Of a DNA stretch of 10,942 nucleotides, positions 6,953 through 10,942 are shown piece after piece. The stretch is from Euperipatoides rowelli (taxonomy: Eukaryota > Onychophora > Udeonychophora > Euonychophora > Peripatopsidae), in the NCBI GenBank assembly GCA_003024985.2, contig PXIH01S0016076.1. One strand, given 5' to 3'. The notes beneath the pieces were generated by a model. The model searched no databases. It was given only the letters and a program-made list of their open reading frames with translations, and was not told the origin of the DNA. The position numbers were made by a program, and so were the translations under genes. Positions within the stretch are counted from its first letter, which is position 1; each line of letters opens with the position of its first letter.

Positions 6953-8107
6953 GCTAATAGTCCCAGCCGATCAGGGTTTTATCTGCAGCTCTTGATTCCT
7001 GCATAAAAGAGACAGCTTCCTAGATAAGGGAAGGATAAGCAAAGTGAACCAGTTACAGTAAGTCATTATGCAAACGCATTCTGAAACTATCCTGATTTTC
7101 TCCAAACAGTTTTCTCTTTCCTTCCATTTTCGGCTTCTTCCTTTTTTTTTAATCTCCGCATCAAAGTGGAAATACTGTAATTGTTTATTATATTATTATT
7201 TTAATGTAAAGTTCCAGGATGTCGTCTGCTTAATGTGCATATTCCCCTCTATGCTACTATTTCATTTTTACATAATTAAATACTTTATATAATTAGTTAT
7301 TTTACATGTACAGTATTTAATTTTATTTAATCACATTTAATATTTTCTTTTTGCTATTCCATCTTATCCATTCACCTTATCTTTTTTGTATTTAGGGTAT
7401 CACTTAGGCCCACTACACACACCTGTGCAGTATATTTTCTTAGTATTAATTAGGCCTACCTATACTTTATAAAAACTTTGATTATGAGCATCATTATACA
7501 AGAATCTCTTGTATCTAATATTGATTAATTTTTTTTATTTTAATATCTAATCCTAATTTTTCTATACAACAAACATTTCCAGTCTATAATTGCATGCTAC
7601 ATTTAGTTTTTCAAATTTATGAATTTTTCATTTTCATCTATGATGCTACATATTTTTTTTTTCTGACACAAACATATTTAGATTAAATTTTTGCATTGAT
7701 TTTTTTCTTCTTCAGCATTTCCAATAACTTAAATTTAAAGATTGCTTTTCATTTATTAAACAAAATGTTTTATTGGTATTCATGAAGGGTATTATTAAAT
7801 AAATATCTTGCTGTTCTATTTATTGTGTTTGTTGAACAGATAAATTTTAGGAAACACAAAATAATGGAAACAGAGCTTTGTTGACATTTCAGAAATTTAA
7901 ATTCAATTATTTCCGAAATGTCAAATGAAATTATTTTTTCCTCATAAAAGTTTAATTTCAAATTTACTACAGAAGTAAGAAATAATGTTTTCCTTTAACA
8001 ATAATGATTATTATAGATATAAAATGTAAAAATACTGCAAAGTTATGTGAGGAAAAGAAAAAAAAAAAACGTGATCCAAAACATAAATTATATACTATTA
8101 TAATCAG
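6953..8107. other. AT-rich spacer, no gene recognised
   Basis: The stretch is T-rich and rich in short repeats of TACAGTAT and TTTTATT type. The small open frames here (for example 7068-7292 on the plus strand) are dominated by Phe, Leu, Ile and Tyr, as expected of AT-rich noncoding DNA. Apart from the hairpin at 7881-7924 I see nothing in it. Confidence 0.6.
7881..7924. repeat. Hairpin with 16-bp arms
   Basis: TTGACATTTCAGAAAT (7881-7896) is inverted at 7909-7924 as ATTTCCGAAATGTCAA. The arms have one mismatch and a 12-base spacer. A weaker further pairing (AAAATAAT with ATTATTTT) may lie outside. It could be the core of a small palindromic repeat. No function can be assigned. Confidence 0.6.
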
Positions 8108-8308
8108 TATATCTATCTATCTCTATAATAATCTATCTCTATCAATCTCTATCTATTTATATCTCTATCTATCTATCTATCTACAGTATCTATTTATCTG
8201 TCTATCTATTAATCTATCTATCTATATCTCTATCTATCTACCTATCTATCTATCTCTATCTAGCTCTCTATCTCTATCTATATGCAGACAGTTATCTATC
8301 TATCTACA
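8108..8308. repeat. Degraded (TCTA)n/ATCT microsatellite
   Basis: About 200 bases consist of interrupted TCTA units, with TCTC, TTTA and CAGT interruptions. The open frame reading through it (8004-8351) is a low-complexity Ser/Ile/Tyr/Leu repeat and should not be treated as a protein. The array ends about 40 bases before the inverted-repeat element at 8348-8599. Confidence 0.95.
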
Positions 8309-8360
8309 GTATATACCTAGATGTTACTATTTAAAATTCAGATTGGCATAAATTATATAT

Positions 8361-8395
8361 CGTCTGGATCTCAGACCTACCATTTTCTTGCAGCC
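8361..8395 (+). repeat. Left inverted repeat of the short element
   Basis: It begins CGTCTGGATCTCAGA and ends TTGCAGCC, and is matched in inverted orientation by 8551-8585 with five mismatches. Confidence 0.8.
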
Positions 8396-8401
8396 CCAAA
8401 A

Positions 8402-8440
8402 CAGAGGACGGCTTGCATTCTATCTGCAAACCGACCTCTG
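8402..8440. repeat. Internal hairpin of the short element
   Basis: CAGAGGACGGCTTGCA (8402-8417) pairs with TGCAAACCGACCTCTG (8425-8440), with two mismatches and a 7-base loop. The stem is GC-richer than its surroundings, so it is unlikely to be chance. Confidence 0.75.
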
Positions 8441-8452
8441 ATTGTATGTTAT

Positions 8453-8480
8453 TTTATTTATTTATTTATTTATTTATTTA
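8453..8480. repeat. (TTTA)7 microsatellite
   Basis: Seven perfect TTTA units lie within the candidate short element, between its internal hairpin and its right arm. Confidence 0.97.
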
Positions 8481-8550
8481 TGCTATTTGGAGTAAAGTCC
8501 ATGTTGAAGTTTGAATCAGTGTACAGTTAAGATTAGTAGATCGTATAATA

Positions 8551-8585
8551 GGCTGCCTGAACATGGTTGATCTGAGATCCAGACG
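8551..8585 (-). repeat. Right inverted repeat of the short element
   Basis: Read on the reverse strand it begins CGTCTGGATCTCAGA and ends CAGGCAGCC, matching 8361-8395. It is followed directly by CTAG and T. Confidence 0.8.
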
Positions 8586-8599
8586 CTAGTATAAATTAT

Positions 8600-8874
8600 T
8601 TGAAACATATTTTTTTTTTAACTTTATTTTAATCTTGGTTTTCTTTTTTTGTCTTTAAGAATATTTAATGTAAATAAATTAAATTAGATTTACATTTTTA
8701 TTTCATACGATTCTTAAATATTGACATAAGTCTTGACCCAAATTTAATGTTCAAGATTTAAGGGGAAAAAAGCATTATTTATGCCATTATTAATAATAGT
8801 AAATAAATCTTCTATTGTGATTTTTATAAAATGATATTTTGCACTTGAAAATATTTTTGTTTTTTTCTTTAAAG
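8600..8874. other. AT-rich spacer before the candidate exon
   Basis: There is no gene or repeat here beyond T runs. The last 24 bases are a strong pyrimidine-rich run ending TTTAAAG, which would serve as a splice acceptor if the following segment is an exon. Confidence 0.5.
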
Positions 8875-8948
8875 AAAGGGCAAAGAAAAATGTATCGTCA
8901 AACTAAACATGATCTCTTAGCAGCAGATCGTATGCCACCAGTCAAGAG
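8875..8948 (+). other. Candidate internal exon of an unidentified host gene
   Basis: A pyrimidine-rich tract ending TTTAAAG precedes the segment, and GAG|GTGATG follows it, a fair splice-donor match. Only one frame is open across all 74 bases. It reads 24 codons of mixed composition, including MYRQTKHDLLAADRMPPVK, unlike the Phe/Ile/Lys-rich translations of the surrounding DNA. A stop follows directly after the donor, as expected for an intron. Local GC is higher than in the neighbourhood. I do not recognise the protein. The acceptor is AAG rather than the preferred CAG or TAG, and 74 bases is short, so chance remains possible. Confidence 0.33.
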
Positions 8949-9530
8949 GTGATGTTTTCCAGAAGGAATGCTTTTATACGAGAAACGTTTAGATATTTTG
9001 AATTCAAGATTTCATAAGATATTTTAGAATTATAATTTGCGTTACATTTTTCAGATTTGAATAATGGTGGCAGATTTGACAGCTCTATATCAAATTTTTT
9101 TAAATAACTTTCTCAATGATTTATTTGCTACACTTTATTACTTCCACTTTAATATAAAAAACTTTAACCCTTTAATGAGGAAATAAACTCCCCATGACAA
9201 AAAGTCTGATCATCCCTTGCAAAATAATATCCTCGCAGTCACATAACAATGGTAGTTATAAAATTTGCATTGCTCAATAAAAACCTGTGAAGAAAACAGT
9301 GTAATTGTCGTGTAATGGTCAAACTGATAATAGATTGACATATTGTGGTTCTTCTTGTTTATCTTTACCCTAAAAAATTATCTTGTGATAAACAAGAAAA
9401 ATTTCTTAAAAGAATAAGAATAGAGATTATACCATCAGTAGATGAACTGAAATTTTGTTTCTTAATAGATGTATGCAAGGTAAAAATATGTTATGTTGCA
9501 ATCATCAGATTCTAAAATTGTTTCAACTCA
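8949..9530. other. AT-rich spacer with one hairpin
   Basis: No open frame of interest is present. The stretch contains an inverted repeat at 9352-9398. If the candidate exon is real, this would be intron. Confidence 0.5.
9352..9398. repeat. Inverted repeat with perfect 12-bp arms
   Basis: TTCTTGTTTATC (9352-9363) is inverted as GATAAACAAGAA (9387-9398), with 23 bases between the arms. The flanking bases pair partly through T and A runs. It may be a remnant of a small transposon or chance in AT-rich DNA. Confidence 0.55.
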
Positions 9531-10192
9531 GAAGAGGCTAACTATGTCATGTGATTTCAATATGTCTATCAGGCCGGTGCATCAACACATTAGGGATTAA
9601 CTGTCAAATTTTCTTGGCTGCATTGACCGATAGGCTGATTCAGCAGGATAGTCCGACACCATGGCCACAACAATTGTCAGACATAATCCTTCTAAACATT
9701 TTCCTGTGGGGTTATTTTAAGGATAACGTCTATTCAACATCAGTGTCTGATGTCGTGACACTGAAGATGAGCATCACTTGACATAACCCCATTAGATTTT
9801 ACCTGTGAGGTGATGTCAAGGATAAAGTCTATTCCCCGTTACATCTGTGTCTGAAGTCTGTTAAACATCAGTGTCTGAATATGAGGATCACTTGACATTA
9901 CACCTCTAGACTTGTGAGGTTATGTCAAGGATGAAGTCTATTCAACACCAGTGTCTGATGACATGACATTTATGATGAGAATAACTGGACATAACCACAC
10001 TAAGCTTTTTCATGTGGAGCCATATCAAGATAATGTCTATAAACACCAGTGCTTGATGTCATAACATTGAAAATTAATATAACAGATATTATCATGGCTG
10101 TCTTCAAAGAGATGCTGGACAAAACAAGCCAATAAATTTAATAATGACTGAATATACTCCAGACCATAAATGACACTTATGTGGAAGTATGG
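9531..10192 (+). pseudogene. Decayed Tc1/mariner-like transposase C-terminus
   Basis: Such transposases cut and join transposon ends with a DDE/DDD triad. Near 9531-9587 one frame reads EEANYV, a stop, FQY and QAGASTH, resembling the QDGAPPH box with the second catalytic Asp changed to Ala (9573-9575). After a frameshift, DSPTPWPQQLSDI and LLNIFLWGYFKDNVYSTSV (about 9653-9745) resemble the SPDxTPLDFFLWGYxK block of arthropod elements. The third catalytic Asp is Asn (9695-9697). A segment of about 100 bases holding this block is then repeated three more times. After the last copy, AVFKEMLDK (about 10094-10120) and NDTYVEVW (about 10169-10192) resemble the family's C-terminal end. The N-terminal half is not visible. 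It is clearly dead. The family assignment rests on motifs only. Confidence 0.68.
9674..10080 (+). repeat. Four tandem copies of the transposase catalytic-box segment
   Basis: By hand the units are 9674-9774, 9775-9888, 9889-9982 and 9983-10080 (101, 114, 94 and 98 bases). Each opens with a variant of CTTGACATAACCCCATTAGA, continues with TGTGAGGTTATGTCAAGGAT and AAGTCTATTCAACATCAGTG, and closes with ATGATGAGAAT or similar. The box corresponding to the third catalytic residue is Asn in unit 1, Asp in units 2 and 3 (9795-9797, 9909-9911) and Ser in unit 4. Unit 2 contains a further small duplication, ACATCTGTGTCTGAA (9841-9855) and ACATCAGTGTCTGAA (9865-9879). Unit boundaries can be shifted without changing the reading. 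Confidence 0.85.
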
Positions 10193-10942
10193 TAATAAAA
10201 TCTTTATTAGTTCATCTGCATTTACAGCAAACTTTTTATTACTACTTATCACAGTTATTTTTAAAATATTTTATAATGAGGAAAAGGCGTTATGAATTAC
10301 TATGCAAAGTGTCTATTATTAATGGCAAAATAAATTTAAACTGCTGGTATTCAACATTTGATTAAAAGAAATGATGATGCCTGATATATATTTGAGCACT
10401 CGCTCTTGCACATAAAAAAATATTTCGTTATTGAACTCCATTAAGTAACTTACACTATTTGTGAAATTTATGATTTTTTTAAAGAATATTTTTCCATTTT
10501 TTTTTAATATATTGTATATGTCAACATTGTGTACATTTTTAATAAATTCACATGGTCTACACATAATGGATAATTTTATTTTCCGAGGTTCTTTCTGACA
10601 ACTACGTCCCATACATAATGGATAATTTGTCATAAATATATAGTAGAAAGATTGTTGGACCTCAATTTTAGAAATACAACTTTCTTGTCATCACCTTCCT
10701 CTCATCCATATTGTTGCTATCCAAATATTATTGTTTTGTTTATGTAAACATTGTAGATAGCATTATAGAACAATTTTAGCTAGAAATAAAATTTAAACCT
10801 AGCTTCTTGTTCTATAGGACTATGCATTTCTAACGCCACAATTATTGTTTATTTTCCCTCTGAAGTTTGATTATATTTTGGTAGCTAATTGATTCTATTG
10901 AACTTAAATATTCTGCAAATATATATTTTTTACTTAATAACA
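10193..10942. other. AT-rich right flank, no gene recognised
   Basis: Only short, low-complexity open frames occur (for example antisense 10319-10633), with no resemblance to a known protein. A 16-base direct repeat lies at 10561-10628. I see nothing else. Confidence 0.55.
10561..10628. repeat. Short direct repeat ACATAATGGATAATTT
   Basis: The 16-base motif occurs exactly at 10561-10576 and 10613-10628, 52 bases apart. The bases between them are slightly GC-richer. It could be a local duplication or the duplicated flank of a small insertion of 36 bases. Confidence 0.6.

Larger units (their letters stand above)
8348..8599. mobile_element. Candidate MITE or Helitron-like short element
   Basis: Inverted arms at 8361-8395 and 8551-8585 match at 30 of 35 positions, with the outer 15 (CGTCTGGATCTCAGA) perfect. 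A second hairpin (8402-8417 with 8425-8440) and a (TTTA)7 tract (8453-8480) lie inside. Outside the arms, ATAAATTAT occurs in direct orientation at 8348-8356 and 8591-8599, which could be an 8-9-bp target duplication of hAT type. Alternatively, the left end reads A|TC and the right end CTAG|T, the Helitron-style termini; inverted subterminal repeats, a palindrome and a microsatellite core are known from Helentron-associated elements. There is no coding capacity. One copy cannot separate these possibilities. Confidence 0.62.

Noticed and set aside
8108-8308. CRISPR-like or satellite array
   Set aside because: The repeat unit is four bases without spacers, and the context is eukaryotic; it is an ordinary microsatellite.
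8004-8351. 115-residue open frame on the plus strand
   Set aside because: Most of it is the translation of the TCTA microsatellite (Ser/Ile/Tyr/Leu repeats), so it is not credible as a protein.
10319-10633. Antisense open frame of 104 codons
   Set aside because: Its composition is typical of random AT-rich DNA, and it contains the 16-base direct repeat. No motif or splice context supports a gene.

Overview
The window looks like AT-rich, gene-poor nuclear DNA from an arthropod, most likely an insect. I infer this from low GC, long A and T runs, tetranucleotide microsatellites, two N positions typical of a draft assembly, a decayed copia-type retrotransposon with an initiator-tRNA-Met-like primer site, and a decayed transposase remnant of a kind common in arthropod genomes. 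No bacterial operon, rRNA, tRNA or CRISPR array is visible. No intact protein-coding gene was found.

Layout. Positions 1-416 are AT-rich flank without a recognisable gene. Positions 422-4351 hold one nearly full-length but dead Ty1/copia element. It is bounded by a perfect 5-bp target-site duplication (AGCTC at 417-421 and 4352-4356) and LTRs starting TGTTGGG and ending AACA. It has a copia-style primer binding site and a polypurine tract abutting the 3' LTR. Between the LTRs, gag, protease, integrase, reverse transcriptase and the end of RNase H lie in canonical copia order, broken by many frameshifts and stops. The catalytic residues are lost in protease, integrase and reverse transcriptase, and most of RNase H is deleted. 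The 5' LTR carries an extra block of about 208 bp that the 3' LTR lacks.

Positions 4357-5883 are AT-rich with no recognisable gene. Positions 5884-6952 are bounded by long, well-matched terminal inverted repeats that begin and end with TTAA, so this is a candidate 1.07-kb non-autonomous DNA transposon. Positions 6953-8107 are AT-rich and contain a short hairpin at 7881-7924. Positions 8108-8308 are a degraded TCTA/ATCT microsatellite. Directly after it, 8348-8599 is a compact inverted-repeat element with 35-bp arms, an internal 16-bp hairpin and a (TTTA)7 tract. Positions 8875-8948 may be a small host exon. Positions 9531-10192 are a decayed Tc1/mariner-like transposase C-terminus, in which a stretch of about 100 bp carrying the third catalytic Asp box has been tandemly copied four times. 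The remainder is AT-rich with a short direct repeat.

The parts do not form a working system. The window is best read as intronic or intergenic DNA accumulating independent transposon insertions, at least one with secondary internal rearrangement. The two most unusual points are the tandem amplification inside the transposase remnant and the two inverted-repeat elements, whose superfamily cannot be settled from one copy.
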